A stretch of 64,000 nucleotides of DNA from Streptomyces albiflavescens (GCF_014645835.1 NZ_BMMM01000002.1:56388-120387), one strand, 5' to 3'. Positions 8,339 through 17,215 are shown, counted from the stretch's first letter. The notes: a model not told the origin generated them from the sequence alone. A program made the numbers and translations.

Positions 8339-10021
8339 GTGCGGCCGGTAGGGAGCAAGTACCTCCTTGAGGAGCCGCTTGGGCGCGGCGCCACAGGCAC
8401 CGTCTGGCGGGCCCGCCAGAGGGAGACCGCGGGCGCCGAGGCGGCCGTGGCCGGACAGCCCGGCGAAACCGTGGCGATCAAGGTTCTCAAGGAAGAGCTC
8501 GCGAGCGACGCGGACATCGTGATGCGGTTCCTGCGGGAGCGGTCCGTACTGCTCCGGCTGACGCACCCGAACATCGTGCGGGTACGGGACCTCGTCGTCG
8601 AAGGCGAACTGCTCGCGCTCGTCATGGACCTGGTCGACGGGCCCGACCTGCACCGCTACCTGCGCGAGAACGGGCCCTTCACGCCCGTGGCCGCCGCCCT
8701 CCTCACCGCCCAGGTCGCCGACGCGCTCGCCGCCAGCCACGCCGACGGTGTCGTACACCGCGATCTGAAGCCGGCGAACGTCCTGCTCAAGCAGGACGGT
8801 GGCGAGATGCATCCGATGCTGACGGACTTCGGCATCGCCCGGCTCGCCGATTCCCCGGGCCTCACGCGCACCCACGAATTCGTGGGCACGCCCGCGTACG
8901 TCGCGCCCGAGTCGGCGGAGGGGCGTCCGCAGACGTCCGCCGTGGACATCTACGGGGCGGGCATCCTGCTGTACGAGCTGGTCACCGGGCGTCCGCCGTT
9001 CGCCGGCGGATCCGCCCTCGAGGTGCTGCACCAGCATCTGAGCGCCGAGCCGCGTCGCCCGTCGACCGTCCCGGACCCGCTGTGGACCGTTATAGAGCGC
9101 TGCCTGCGCAAGAATCCGGACCAGCGGCCCAGCGCCGAGAACCTCGCGCGCGGGCTGCGCGCCGTCGCCGCGGGCGTCGGTGTGCACGCGAACGCCGCGC
9201 AGATCGCCGCCGCCGAGGGTGTGGGCGCGCTGCTCGCCCCCGACCCGGCCCCGGCGACCGTCCCGGACGTGCCCGGCTCGGCCGACCCCACCCAGGTGCT
9301 GCCGCAGGGCGCGGGCGCGTACGACCCGCACGCCGCGACCAGCGTGCTGCCGCACACCTCCGGAGACGCCGACCCCACGTCCGTCCTCCCGAACCGTGGC
9401 GCGGCCGACCCGACCGCCGTCATGCCGCCCGTGCCGCAGCACCAGCCGGGCGGACAGCAGGGTCAGCCGGGCCGGCCCGAGGACCCGCATCCCTGGCAGA
9501 ACCAGCTGCGCGCGGCCCGCGACCGCAATGAGCAGACGCAGGTCCAGTACCTCGACCCGAACGAGGATCCGCTGCGCCGGCGCCCGCAGCGGCAGGTCGC
9601 CCGGCCCCAGCAGCAACAGCGCCAGCAGCGTGGGCAGCAGCAGCCGCCGCCCGGATACGGATATCCGCAGCAGCAGCAGTACGCGCCTCAGCACCAGCAG
9701 CGGTACGCCCCCGCGCCCCAGCAGCAGCCGCAGCGGTACGCGCCTGCCCCTCAGCAGCCCCAGCAGCCCGCGCCGCGTCAGTCGCGCGAGCCGCGGCAGC
9801 GCAGCGCCAACCCCATGAAGATCCCGGGGCTCGGCTGCCTCAAGGGGTGCCTGTTCACCATCCTCATCCTGTTCGTCGCGAGTTGGCTGATCTGGGAGTT
9901 CAGTCCCCTCCAGGACTGGATCGGCTCGGGCAAGGGGTACTTCGCCCAGCTGAAGGATTGGTACAACACCGTCAGCGGGTGGATCGGAGACCTCGGCGGG
10001 GGCGGCTCCTCCGGCAACTGA
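8339..10021 (+). CDS. pkaA: Membrane Ser/Thr protein kinase, PkaA-like
   Basis: This 560-residue Hanks-type kinase has an N-terminal catalytic domain: glycine loop GRGATGTV near residues 16-23, ATP-binding Lys48 (VAIK), catalytic HRDLKPAN with Asp142, DFG at 163-165, and APE near 188-190. A long Gln/Pro-rich juxtamembrane region (about 350-490, many QQ and YAP units) follows. A single membrane helix near 502-522 leaves a short outer tail, so the kinase faces the cytoplasm and lacks PASTA domains. The GTG start at 8339 has GGAG 8 bp upstream; a nearby ATG is out of frame. Length and pairing match the S. coelicolor PkaA/PkaB pair from memory. Targets are unknown; the divergent FHA protein is an obvious candidate. 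Confidence 0.88.
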   Translation: MRPVGSKYLLEEPLGRGATGTVWRARQRETAGAEAAVAGQPGETVAIKVLKEELASDADIVMRFLRERSVLLRLTHPNIVRVRDLVVEGELLALVMDLVDGPDLHRYLRENGPFTPVAAALLTAQVADALAASHADGVVHRDLKPANVLLKQDGGEMHPMLTDFGIARLADSPGLTRTHEFVGTPAYVAPESAEGRPQTSAVDIYGAGILLYELVTGRPPFAGGSALEVLHQHLSAEPRRPSTVPDPLWTVIERCLRKNPDQRPSAENLARGLRAVAAGVGVHANAAQIAAAEGVGALLAPDPAPATVPDVPGSADPTQVLPQGAGAYDPHAATSVLPHTSGDADPTSVLPNRGAADPTAVMPPVPQHQPGGQQGQPGRPEDPHPWQNQLRAARDRNEQTQVQYLDPNEDPLRRRPQRQVARPQQQQRQQRGQQQPPPGYGYPQQQQYAPQHQQRYAPAPQQQPQRYAPAPQQPQQPAPRQSREPRQRSANPMKIPGLGCLKGCLFTILILFVASWLIWEFSPLQDWIGSGKGYFAQLKDWYNTVSGWIGDLGGGGSSGN

Positions 10022-10201
10022 CGCCGGGTCAACCGCCCTTCGGGGCACGCGACTCTGGGGATTTGTCGACATCTGACGGGTGATTTCCGTCTCCGCGGTG
10101 AAGATTGGCTCGTCGGGCGCGTAGTTTTGTCGGCTGGGGGTCCGGGGGGTGGCCCCCGGGATGACGCAGCAGCGACAGCACGTGTCTCGGTAGGAGCAGT
10201 C

Positions 10202-11443
10202 TTGGCACGCAAGATCGGGAGCCGGTACACCGCGAACCAGATTCTGGGGCGGGGCAGCGCCGGCACGGTGTGGCTGGGTGAGGGGCCCGAGGGGCCCGTC
10301 GCCATCAAGCTGCTGCGCGAGGACCTCGCGTCCGACCAGGAGCTCGTAGGGCGCTTCGTGCAGGAGCGCACGGCGCTGCTCGGTCTCGACCATCCGCATG
10401 TGGTCGCCGTGCGTGACCTGGTGGTGGACGGCAACGACCTCGCGCTGGTCATGGACCTCGTCCGGGGGACCGATCTGCGGACCCGGCTCGACCGGGAGCG
10501 GCGGCTCGCCCCCGAGGCCGCGGTCGCCATCGTCGCGGATGTCGCGGACGGGCTCGCGGCCGCGCACGCCGCGGGGGTCGTCCACCGGGACGTGAAGCCC
10601 GAGAATGTCCTGCTCGACATGCAGGGCCCGCTGGGTCCCGGCGGATCCCACCCCGCCCTCCTGACCGACTTCGGTGTGGCCAAGCTCATCGACTCGCCCC
10701 GCCGGACCCGGGCCACGAAGATCATCGGCACGCCGGACTATCTCGCGCCCGAGATCATCGAGGGGCTGCCGCCGCGGGCCGCCGTCGACATCTACGCCCT
10801 GGCGACCGTCCTGTACGAGCTCCTTGCCGGGTTCACGCCCTTCGGGGGCGGGCACCCGGGGGCGGTCCTGCGCCGGCACGTCACGGAGACGGTCGTACCG
10901 CTGCCCGGCATCCCGGACGAGCTCTGGCAGCTGATCGTGCAGTGCCTGGCGAAGGCGCCGGCGTCGCGGCTGCGGGCGTCGGAGCTCGGGGCGCGGCTGC
11001 GGGAGCAGTTGCCGTTGCTGGCGGGGATGCCGCCGTTGGACGTGGACTCGCCGGACGCGGAGTCGGCGGACGGGGACGAGGCGTACGAGGAGACGGCGGA
11101 GCCGTCCGCTCCCGCGGCGCGTGAGCGGCGGGGGGCTGTGCCGCTGGTGCCGGGGGCCGCGACGGACTCGAACCGGGATACGCATACGTCGATGCGGGTG
11201 CCCGGGCCGGACGAGCTGGCGGGGGGCGCGCGCGGTACGGCTCGTGCGCCGCGTGCTGCGGGCGCGCCCCGGCCGGGGTCGGCCCGGCATCGGGCCTCCG
11301 CGCGGCGGCGGCGCATCACGCTCGCGGCGGCGGCCGTCGCCCTTGTCGCCGCCGTGGGCGTCGGCACCTGGCTCGCCACGTCCGGTGACGACGCAGGGGC
11401 GACGCCGCCGGACACGAAGAACTCGGCTCCGGCGTCCCCGTGA
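10202..11443 (+). CDS. pkaB: Membrane Ser/Thr protein kinase, PkaB-like
   Basis: This is a 413-residue Hanks-type kinase. I chose the TTG at 10202 because GGAG sits 5 bp upstream and the kinase fold begins directly after it; a longer frame from 10127 adds a low-complexity leader without a ribosome-binding site. The glycine loop is GRGSAGTV, the ATP-binding lysine is in VAIK, the catalytic loop is HRDVKPEN, and DFG and APE are intact. An acidic, Pro/Ala-rich linker leads to one membrane helix near residues 365-386 and a short outer tail. It follows pkaA by about 180 bp on the same strand and is probably a recent paralogue of it. The size agrees with my recollection of S. coelicolor PkaB (about 417 residues). 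Confidence 0.87.
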   Translation: MARKIGSRYTANQILGRGSAGTVWLGEGPEGPVAIKLLREDLASDQELVGRFVQERTALLGLDHPHVVAVRDLVVDGNDLALVMDLVRGTDLRTRLDRERRLAPEAAVAIVADVADGLAAAHAAGVVHRDVKPENVLLDMQGPLGPGGSHPALLTDFGVAKLIDSPRRTRATKIIGTPDYLAPEIIEGLPPRAAVDIYALATVLYELLAGFTPFGGGHPGAVLRRHVTETVVPLPGIPDELWQLIVQCLAKAPASRLRASELGARLREQLPLLAGMPPLDVDSPDAESADGDEAYEETAEPSAPAARERRGAVPLVPGAATDSNRDTHTSMRVPGPDELAGGARGTARAPRAAGAPRPGSARHRASARRRRITLAAAAVALVAAVGVGTWLATSGDDAGATPPDTKNSAPASP

Positions 11444-11541
11444 CCGCCCGGTGGGGGCGAACAAACCCCGCCCCAGCTGCGGCGGTGCCCGGTATACGGG
11501 CTCCGTAGGGGCGAGGGGCGAGGCTCGCTTGTCGTAGCCGT

Positions 11542-11556
11542 TACGCTGGAGGCGTG
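11542..11556 (+). promoter_or_regulatory. -10 element of a probable leaderless prfB transcript
   Basis: TACGCT (11542-11547, fitting TANNNT) ends 6 bp before the prfB GTG. That spacing puts the transcription start at or next to the start codon. The GGAGG between them is only 1 bp from the GTG, too close for a normal ribosome-binding site. No -35 is visible. Confidence 0.5.
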
Positions 11557-12660
11557 GCAGTCGTCGATGTATCCGAAGAGCTCAAGTCCCTCTCCTCGAC
11601 CATGGAGTCGATCGAGGCCGTCCTGGACCTCGACAAGCTGAGGGCAGACATCGCCGTGCTCGAGGAGCAGGCGGCCGCGCCGTCCCTGTGGGACGACCCG
11701 GACGAGGCGCAGAAGATCACCAGCAAGCTGAGCCACCTCCAGGCGGAGGTCAGGAAGGCCGAGGCGCTGCGCGGGCGTATCGATGATCTGAGCGTGCTCT
11801 TCGAGATGGCCGAGGAGGAGGACGACCCGGACACCCGTGCCGAGGCTGAGTCCGAGCTCGCTTCCGTCAGGAAGGCGCTGGACGAGATGGAGGTGCGGAC
11901 GCTGCTGAGCGGTGAGTACGACTCCCGTGAAGCCGTCGTCACCATCCGTGCCGAGGCCGGCGGCGTCGACGCCTCCGACTTCGCCGAGAAGCTGCAGCGC
12001 ATGTACCTGCGCTGGGCGGAGCGGCACGGTTACAAGACGGAGCTCTACGAGACCTCGTACGCGGAAGAGGCCGGCATCAAGTCGACCACCTTCGCCGTCC
12101 ACTCGCCGTATGCGTACGGAACGCTGTCCGTGGAGCAGGGCACCCACCGGCTCGTCCGCATCTCACCCTTCGACAACCAGGGGCGTCGCCAGACCTCCTT
12201 CGCCGGTGTCGAGATCCTGCCCGTCGTCGAGCAGACCGACCACATCGAGATCGATGAGTCGGAGCTCAGGGTCGATGTGTACCGGTCGTCCGGGCCGGGC
12301 GGTCAGGGCGTCAACACCACCGACTCCGCGGTCCGCCTGACCCACCTTCCCACCGGCATCGTCGTCTCCTGCCAGAACGAGCGGTCGCAGATCCAGAACA
12401 AGGCCTCGGCGATGAACGTTCTGCAGGCCAAGCTCCTGGAGCGGCGCCGGCAGGAGGAGCAGGCCAAGATGGACGCCCTCAAGGGCGACGGCGGCAACTC
12501 CTGGGGCAACCAGATGCGTTCGTACGTCCTGCACCCGTACCAGATGGTCAAGGACCTGCGCACCGAGTTCGAGGTCGGCAACCCCGAGGCCGTGTTCGGC
12601 GGCGAGATCGACGGCTTCCTGGAGGCCGGAATTCGCTGGCGCAAGCAGCAGGAGAAGTAG
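11554..12660 (+). CDS. prfB: Peptide chain release factor 2
   Basis: RF2 (368 residues) terminates translation at UGA and UAA on the ribosome. The tripeptide anticodon SPF is at residues 204-206 and the peptidyl-tRNA hydrolysis motif GGQ at 249-251, nearly the same positions as in E. coli RF2. The SPF motif identifies RF2 rather than RF1. The frame is continuous, so the programmed +1 frameshift that autoregulates many bacterial prfB genes is absent. It is followed by a strong hairpin terminator. Its start is discussed under the -10 element; translation from GTG is expected to be leaderless. Confidence 0.97.
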   Translation: MAVVDVSEELKSLSSTMESIEAVLDLDKLRADIAVLEEQAAAPSLWDDPDEAQKITSKLSHLQAEVRKAEALRGRIDDLSVLFEMAEEEDDPDTRAEAESELASVRKALDEMEVRTLLSGEYDSREAVVTIRAEAGGVDASDFAEKLQRMYLRWAERHGYKTELYETSYAEEAGIKSTTFAVHSPYAYGTLSVEQGTHRLVRISPFDNQGRRQTSFAGVEILPVVEQTDHIEIDESELRVDVYRSSGPGGQGVNTTDSAVRLTHLPTGIVVSCQNERSQIQNKASAMNVLQAKLLERRRQEEQAKMDALKGDGGNSWGNQMRSYVLHPYQMVKDLRTEFEVGNPEAVFGGEIDGFLEAGIRWRKQQEK

Positions 12661-12710
12661 GCGGGCAACAGGCGGGCGCATTCGTGCCCCATTGAAGCCT
12701 CTTTGTCGAC

Positions 12711-12748
12711 AAGGCAACTGCCGTCCATCGGACGGCAGTTGCCTTTTG
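12711..12748 (+). terminator. prfB terminator
   Basis: A perfect 16-bp stem (12711-12726 with 12730-12745) with a 3-base loop is followed by TTTGTG. It is one of the strongest intrinsic terminators in the window. Confidence 0.85.
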
Positions 12749-12986
12749 TGTGTAGGTTGTCTGGGTCTTACGTCACAGTCACATGTCCCCACGGCAGGCA
12801 AATGATGTTGATCCGGACATCGCGTGCGCAACGACCTTGACGTTGCTTTGAAAACTGGGAAGGCTAACGCGTGGCATGCGTATCTCTGGGGCGCATGTGA
12901 ACCGGGGGGTTTGAGAGAAGCCACCTGTGACGCCGTGGCCCCGGGCGCTGCTCCATTGACGATCAGCTACTGGGGGTAGCAGGCAG
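12749..12986 (+). promoter_or_regulatory. Upstream region of the sortase-anchored protein gene
   Basis: About 240 bp separates the prfB terminator from the surface-protein start. It is slightly AT-richer than its surroundings and presumably holds the promoter. I see no convincing -35/-10 pair or palindrome in it. Confidence 0.3.
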
Positions 12987-13646
12987 ATGACCAAGAAGAC
13001 GCGGATCCGTGTGGCGCGGATAGCCGCCTGTGCGGTTATTGCCGCCGGTGCTTCGCTGACCGCTGCGGGTGCCGCTTCGGCGCTCGATGTCGGCGTGAAG
13101 GTCGGCGGACTGAGCGTGGGCGCCAACGCCGACGAGACCGGTGTGGGCGTGAACGTCGGTCTCGACGACCCGACCCCGACTCCGACCGAGACGGGAATTC
13201 CGACCGGGGAGCCGACCGAGCCGACTGAGGAGCCCACGGAGCCCACTGAGGAGCCCACGGAGCCCACCGAGGAGCCGACCGAGCCCACCGAGGAGCCCAC
13301 GGAGCCCACCGAGGAGCCCACCGACCCGACCGCCGAGCCGAGCGACCCGGGCAACGGGAACGGCAACGGGAACGGCAACGGGAACGGGAACGGGAACGGC
13401 AACCACAACACCGACCCCGACGGTGGCTCCTCCACCCAGGAGGAGGGCTCCTCTGCCCTCACCGACACCGGCTCGGACACCTCGTCCGACACGTCGGCGC
13501 AGGGCAAGAAGGACGGTGAGCTGGCCGAGACGGGTGCCGGTCAGACCACGTTCCTGCTGATCGGTGCCGCCACGATGATCGCTGGCGGTATCGGCTTCCG
13601 CATGCTGCCGCGCCTCGCGGGCGGCCGCGGCGGTGCCGCCGCCTGA
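12987..13646 (+). CDS. Secreted repeat protein with LAXTG sortase signal
   Basis: This 219-residue surface protein has a Sec signal peptide (about 1-33), a short mature region, and six or so tandem PTEEPTEP-type repeats (about residues 68-118, DNA about 13210-13330). An alternating Gly-Asn tract and a Ser/Thr/Asp-rich stalk follow. The C-terminal sorting signal is LAETG at about 179-183, then a hydrophobic helix and the basic tail RLAGGRGG. LAXTG is the motif recognised by class E sortases of Streptomyces, so the protein should be anchored to peptidoglycan. The short chaplin-like size with an extended Pro/Glu stalk suggests a structural or display role, but no functional domain is recognised. 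It sits between two strong terminators and is monocistronic. Confidence 0.85.
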   Translation: MTKKTRIRVARIAACAVIAAGASLTAAGAASALDVGVKVGGLSVGANADETGVGVNVGLDDPTPTPTETGIPTGEPTEPTEEPTEPTEEPTEPTEEPTEPTEEPTEPTEEPTDPTAEPSDPGNGNGNGNGNGNGNGNGNHNTDPDGGSSTQEEGSSALTDTGSDTSSDTSAQGKKDGELAETGAGQTTFLLIGAATMIAGGIGFRMLPRLAGGRGGAAA

Positions 13647-13662
13647 CGGACACATGTGTGAC

Positions 13663-13695
13663 GAAGGGCCCGGAGCAGTTCGCTCCGGGCCCTTC
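13663..13695. terminator. Bidirectional terminator between convergent genes
   Basis: A perfect 14-bp stem (13663-13676 with 13682-13695) with a 5-base loop lies between the plus-strand surface-protein gene and the minus-strand zinc-ribbon gene. It can serve both. Confidence 0.75.
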
Positions 13696-13743
13696 TCGTG
13701 TCAGGGACGTCTCTCACGGGCGGGCGCACCGCCCGCGCCCGTC

Positions 13744-13935
13744 TCACACCGTCTGGTGGGCCACCAGCGCCAGTGCGGCGATCAGCACGGCCAGCAGGGC
13801 GATCAGTGCCATGGGGTTCAGGCCCGCGAAGGGGCTCTCCTGCTGGAGTCGCTCGCGGTTCGCGCGGCAGACGGGGCAGCGGCCCTCACTCACGGGCGCC
13901 GCACAGTTCGCGCACACCAATCGGTCGTACGTCAT
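13744..13935 (-). CDS. Small zinc-ribbon membrane protein
   Basis: This 63-residue protein has an N-terminal zinc ribbon made of two CxxC knuckles (CANC and CPVC, about 12 residues apart). A short basic linker follows, then a C-terminal membrane helix (about residues 40-60). The ATG at 13933-13935 is chosen because AAGGAGGG precedes it by about 7 bp; a longer frame adds 12 residues without a ribosome-binding site. A C-terminal tail anchor would put the ribbon in the cytoplasm. Function is unknown. It is transcribed away from ftsE, so their promoters share the 400-bp gap. Confidence 0.75.
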   Translation of the reverse strand: MTYDRLVCANCAAPVSEGRCPVCRANRERLQQESPFAGLNPMALIALLAVLIAALALVAHQTV

Positions 13936-14337
13936 GCGCTCGCCCTCCTTGCGCCGTATCCCCGCACACAACGCTCTACATAACGCCGTGGGGGACGCAA
14001 CCGTTCCCCCTCCACTGTGCCAGGTTCCGCCGATTTCGGCGCGGTTCGCTTTATCCTGCCCCGCGCTCCAGAGAGCAGTCCCTGGAAAACGGTGCTCTCC
14101 GAGGGGTGGCCGGGCTGCGAGGCCGCGGGTCTTTTGTGATTGCTCTCACTTCCCCGCGCCCCCATGGGCGCTCCCTGCGGCGTCTCCAAGATCGGCACCA
14201 GGTCCCCGTGTCAAGCCCTGGACAAAGACCCGCACAAAACCGCACAAGCCTCTCGCAACCCCTGCCGGCGCCTGCGCTTGCACGCCTGACTCGCGTATGG
14301 TCACGCACACCTACCCCCGGCGACCCGTGGTGCATCC
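13936..14337. other. 402-bp divergent region upstream of ftsE
   Basis: No gene is supported. The region holds a perfect 7-bp-arm inverted repeat, GAGAGCA-n15-TGCTCTC (14071-14099), and a -10-like TATGGT at 14296-14301 about 36 bp before ftsE, without a well-spaced -35. It should contain the ftsEX promoter and that of the zinc-ribbon gene. Confidence 0.4.
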
Positions 14338-15027
14338 GTGATCCGATTCGACAATGTCTCCAAGGTCTACCCCAAGCAGACCCGCCCCGCTCTCAGGGAT
14401 GTCTCCCTGGAGGTCGAGCGCGGAGAGTTCGTGTTCCTCGTGGGGTCCTCCGGCTCCGGAAAGTCCACCTTCCTGCGGCTGATCCTCCGCGAGGAGCGGT
14501 GCAGTCACGGTCAGGTGCACATCCTGGGCAAGGACCTCGCGCGCATCTCCAACTGGAAGGTGCCGCAGCTGCGCCGCCAGCTGGGGACCGTGTTCCAGGA
14601 CTTCCGCCTCCTGCCGAACAAGACGGTCGCCGAGAACGTGGCCTTCGCCCAGGAGGTCATCGGCAAGTCCCGCGGTGAGATCCGCAAGTCCGTGCCCCAG
14701 GTGCTCGACCTCGTCGGCCTGGGCGGCAAGGAGGCCCGGATGCCCGGCGAGCTGTCCGGTGGTGAGCAGCAGCGCGTGGCCATCGCGAGAGCCTTCGTGA
14801 ACCGGCCCAAGCTCCTCATCGCCGACGAGCCGACCGGAAACCTCGACCCGCAGACCTCCGTCGGCATCATGAAGCTGCTCGACCGCATCAACCGGACGGG
14901 CACCACCGTGGTGATGGCCACCCACGACCAGAACATCGTGGACCAGATGCGCAAGCGCGTCATCGAGCTGGAAAAGGGCCGCCTCGTCCGCGACCAGGCG
15001 CGCGGCGTCTACGGCTACCAGCACTGA
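14338..15027 (+). CDS. ftsE: Cell division ATP-binding protein FtsE
   Basis: FtsE (229 residues) is the cytoplasmic ABC ATPase of the FtsEX complex, which transmits ATP hydrolysis across the membrane to activate peptidoglycan hydrolases. Walker [10 protein letters not shown] is at residues 37-45, the signature LSGGEQQ at about 139-145, and Walker B LLIADEP just after. The GTG start has no obvious ribosome-binding site. It is 33 bp upstream of ftsX on the same strand. The neighbouring S41 protease, SmpB and tmRNA form a gene order I recall as common in actinobacteria. Confidence 0.96.
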   Translation: MIRFDNVSKVYPKQTRPALRDVSLEVERGEFVFLVGSSGSGKSTFLRLILREERCSHGQVHILGKDLARISNWKVPQLRRQLGTVFQDFRLLPNKTVAENVAFAQEVIGKSRGEIRKSVPQVLDLVGLGGKEARMPGELSGGEQQRVAIARAFVNRPKLLIADEPTGNLDPQTSVGIMKLLDRINRTGTTVVMATHDQNIVDQMRKRVIELEKGRLVRDQARGVYGYQH

Positions 15028-15060
15028 TCATCGTCCACGGAAAGGTCTGAAGAAGACGCC

Positions 15061-15981
15061 ATGCGCGCGCAGTTCGTTCTGTCGGAGATCGGTGTCGGTC
15101 TCCGCCGCAATCTGACCATGACCTTCGCGGTCGTCGTCTCGGTCGCCCTCTCGCTCGCCCTGTTCGGCGGTTCGCTCCTGATGAGCGACCAGGTCAGCAC
15201 GATGAAGGGCTACTGGTACGACAAGGTCAACGTCTCGATCTTCCTCTGCAACAAGAGTGACGCCGAGTCCGACCCCCACTGCGCCAAGGGCGCGGTGACC
15301 GCCGACCAGAAGAAGCAGATCCTCGCCGACCTGGACAAGATGTCCTCGGTCGTCCAGAAGGTCAGCTACGAGTCGTCGGACCAGGCGTACAAGCACTACA
15401 AGGAGCAGTTCGGCGACTCCCCGCTGGCCAGCTCGCTCACGCCGGACCAGATGCAGGAGTCGTACCGGATCAAGCTGAAGGACCCGGAGAAGTACCAGGT
15501 CATCGCGACCGCCTTCGACGGGCGTGAAGGCGTGCAGTCCGTGCAGGACCAAAAGGGCATCCTGGACAACCTCTTCGGGCTGCTCAACGGCATGAACTGG
15601 GCGGCGCGCGCGGTGATGGCGATGATGCTGGTCGTCGCGCTGATGCTGATCGTCAACACGGTGCGTGTGTCCGCGTTCAGCCGACGGAGGGAGACGGGGA
15701 TCATGCGCCTCGTCGGCGCCTCCGGCTTCTACATCCAGGCGCCGTTCATCATGGAGGCCGCGGTCGCCGGACTCATCGGCGGCGGCGTCGCCTGCGGATT
15801 CCTGCTGGTCGCGCGCTACTTCATCATCGATCATGGGCTGGCCCTGTCCGAGAAGCTGAATCTGATCAACTTCATCGGCTGGGACGCCGTGTTGACGAAG
15901 CTGCCGCTCATCCTCGCGACGAGTCTGCTGATGCCCGCGCTGGCCGCGTTCTTCGCGTTGCGCAAGTACCTGAAGGTGTGA
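15061..15981 (+). CDS. ftsX: Cell division protein FtsX
   Basis: FtsX (306 residues) is the permease-like partner of FtsE. One membrane helix near residues 20-42 is followed by an outer domain of about 130 residues holding two cysteines (FLC and HCAKG, about 14 residues apart) that could form a disulphide. Three further helices (about 178-200, 230-255 and 275-300) with the conserved cytoplasmic stretch RRETGIMRLVGAS complete the fold. The outer loop is where M. tuberculosis FtsX binds the hydrolase RipC; the Streptomyces partner is not in this window. A GGAAAGG-rich leader lies in the short gap after ftsE. Confidence 0.95.
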   Translation: MRAQFVLSEIGVGLRRNLTMTFAVVVSVALSLALFGGSLLMSDQVSTMKGYWYDKVNVSIFLCNKSDAESDPHCAKGAVTADQKKQILADLDKMSSVVQKVSYESSDQAYKHYKEQFGDSPLASSLTPDQMQESYRIKLKDPEKYQVIATAFDGREGVQSVQDQKGILDNLFGLLNGMNWAARAVMAMMLVVALMLIVNTVRVSAFSRRRETGIMRLVGASGFYIQAPFIMEAAVAGLIGGGVACGFLLVARYFIIDHGLALSEKLNLINFIGWDAVLTKLPLILATSLLMPALAAFFALRKYLKV

Positions 15982-15992
15982 CGCATGCCAAG

Positions 15993-16029
15993 AGGGCCGT
16001 ACTGCCAACCGGCGGTACGGCCCTTTGCG
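15993..16029 (+). terminator. ftsEX terminator
   Basis: A 10-bp perfect stem (15993-16002 with 16015-16024) extended by three inner pairs is followed by TTGCGTTG. It lies directly before the promoter of the S41 protease. Confidence 0.7.
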
Positions 16030-16035
16030 TTGTCC

Positions 16036-16051
16036 TAGACTCACCGGCATG
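16036..16051 (+). promoter_or_regulatory. -10 element of a probable leaderless S41 protease transcript
   Basis: TAGACT (16036-16041) ends 7 bp before the ATG at 16049, with no Shine-Dalgarno between. This is the typical actinobacterial leaderless arrangement and supports the chosen start over the in-frame upstream one at 16025, which lies inside the terminator. Confidence 0.5.
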
Positions 16052-17215
16052 TCAGGCCGTGACCTGTTCTGTCAGCCCCGCCGCATCCGCCGCGGGGCCG
16101 CCCTGACATTGCTGTTCGCGAGCGTTCTCGTCACCGGTGCGGCGACCGGATCCTTCTCCGACCCGGGCCGGAAATCCCCTTCGTCCCCCTCCCGTTCGAC
16201 GCTCACGGGCCATCACGAGGACGTCACCGAGGCCGCCGCCGAGGCGATGGCCGACGGCAAGTCGCCCATGGAGGCCGCCGAGCGCGCCGTCAGCCGCAGC
16301 GGCGACCGCTGGGGCGCGGTTTACTCCCGGGGCGAGTACGAGGAGTTCGAGGAAGCCCTCGACGGCCAGTACACCGGCGTCGGGCTCTGGACCCGGCGCG
16401 AGCGTGACGGGCGGATCGAAGTCACCCGCGTGCAGACCGGCTCGCCCGCGGCCGCCGCCGGAATCCGCAAGGGCGACCGGCTGCGCAGCATCGACGGCGA
16501 GAAGGTCGACGGCCGGCCGGTCACCGAGGTCGTCTCCTTACTACGCGGCGACGCGGACGACGCCGCCGCCGGTACGCAGGTCGCCCTCGGCCTGGAGCGC
16601 GGCACGCGCGCGTGGTGCCGGACACTGCGCCGGGCCAAGCTGTCCACGGACTCCGTGACCGTCCACAAGCTCCCCGGCGGCGTCACCGTGATCAAGGTCG
16701 CCGCCTTCACCAAGGGCTCGGGCGATCTCGTACGGACCGCCGTCGCCCAGGCCCCCCGGCGGGCCGGAATCGTCCTCGATCTGCGCGGCAACTCCGGAGG
16801 CCTGGTCACCGAGGCCGTCACCGCCGCCTCCGCCTTCCTCGACGGCGGCCTCGTCGCCACCTACGACGTCAATGGCGAGCAGCGCGCCCTGCACGCCGAC
16901 CCCAGCGGTGACACGGCCAGACCCCTGGTCGCGCTCGTCGACGGCGGCACGATGAGCGCGGCCGAACTGCTCACCGGAGCCCTCCAGGACCGCGGCCGCG
17001 CGGTGGTCGTGGGCTCCAGGACCTTCGGCAAGGGCTCGGTCCAGATGCCGAGCAGGCTGCCCGACGGCTCCGTCGCCGAGCTGACCGTCGGGCACTACCG
17101 CACCCCCTCCGGGCGCGGCGTCGACGGCCGGGGCATCACCCCCGACCTGGAGGCGGAAGAGGGGTCCCTGCAGCGGGCCGAGACGGTACTGAGCGGGCTC
17201 GGGGACGAGTCGTAG
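16049..17215 (+). CDS. S41-family carboxyl-terminal processing protease with PDZ domain, TTA-containing
   Basis: This 388-residue exported serine protease has an N-terminal signal or anchor helix (about 17-36). A short helical region, a PDZ domain (about 105-195, with GVGLWTRR and GIRKGDRLRSIDG) and the S41 catalytic domain follow. The Ser/Lys dyad is Ser303 (GTMSAAE) and Lys328 (RTFGKGSVQ). CtpA-type proteases trim C-termini of envelope proteins. Codon 164 (16538-16540) is TTA, the codon read by the bldA tRNA in Streptomyces, so full translation is probably developmentally delayed. The gene lies between ftsEX and smpB on the same strand. Confidence 0.92.
   Translation: MSGRDLFCQPRRIRRGAALTLLFASVLVTGAATGSFSDPGRKSPSSPSRSTLTGHHEDVTEAAAEAMADGKSPMEAAERAVSRSGDRWGAVYSRGEYEEFEEALDGQYTGVGLWTRRERDGRIEVTRVQTGSPAAAAGIRKGDRLRSIDGEKVDGRPVTEVVSLLRGDADDAAAGTQVALGLERGTRAWCRTLRRAKLSTDSVTVHKLPGGVTVIKVAAFTKGSGDLVRTAVAQAPRRAGIVLDLRGNSGGLVTEAVTAASAFLDGGLVATYDVNGEQRALHADPSGDTARPLVALVDGGTMSAAELLTGALQDRGRAVVVGSRTFGKGSVQMPSRLPDGSVAELTVGHYRTPSGRGVDGRGITPDLEAEEGSLQRAETVLSGLGDES

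Noticed and set aside
8294..11464. Antisense open frame of over 1,000 residues opposite the two kinase genes
   Set aside because: It is a GC-rich shadow. Both kinases have complete catalytic motifs on the plus strand, and the antisense product is Arg/Gly-rich with no domain.
11554..11700. Programmed frameshift in prfB
   Set aside because: The RF2 frame is continuous from the GTG, with no in-frame UGA near the start.
13210..13330. Tandem PTEE-coding units as a CRISPR or minisatellite array
   Set aside because: The units are in frame inside a signal-peptide/LAETG surface protein and have no spacers.
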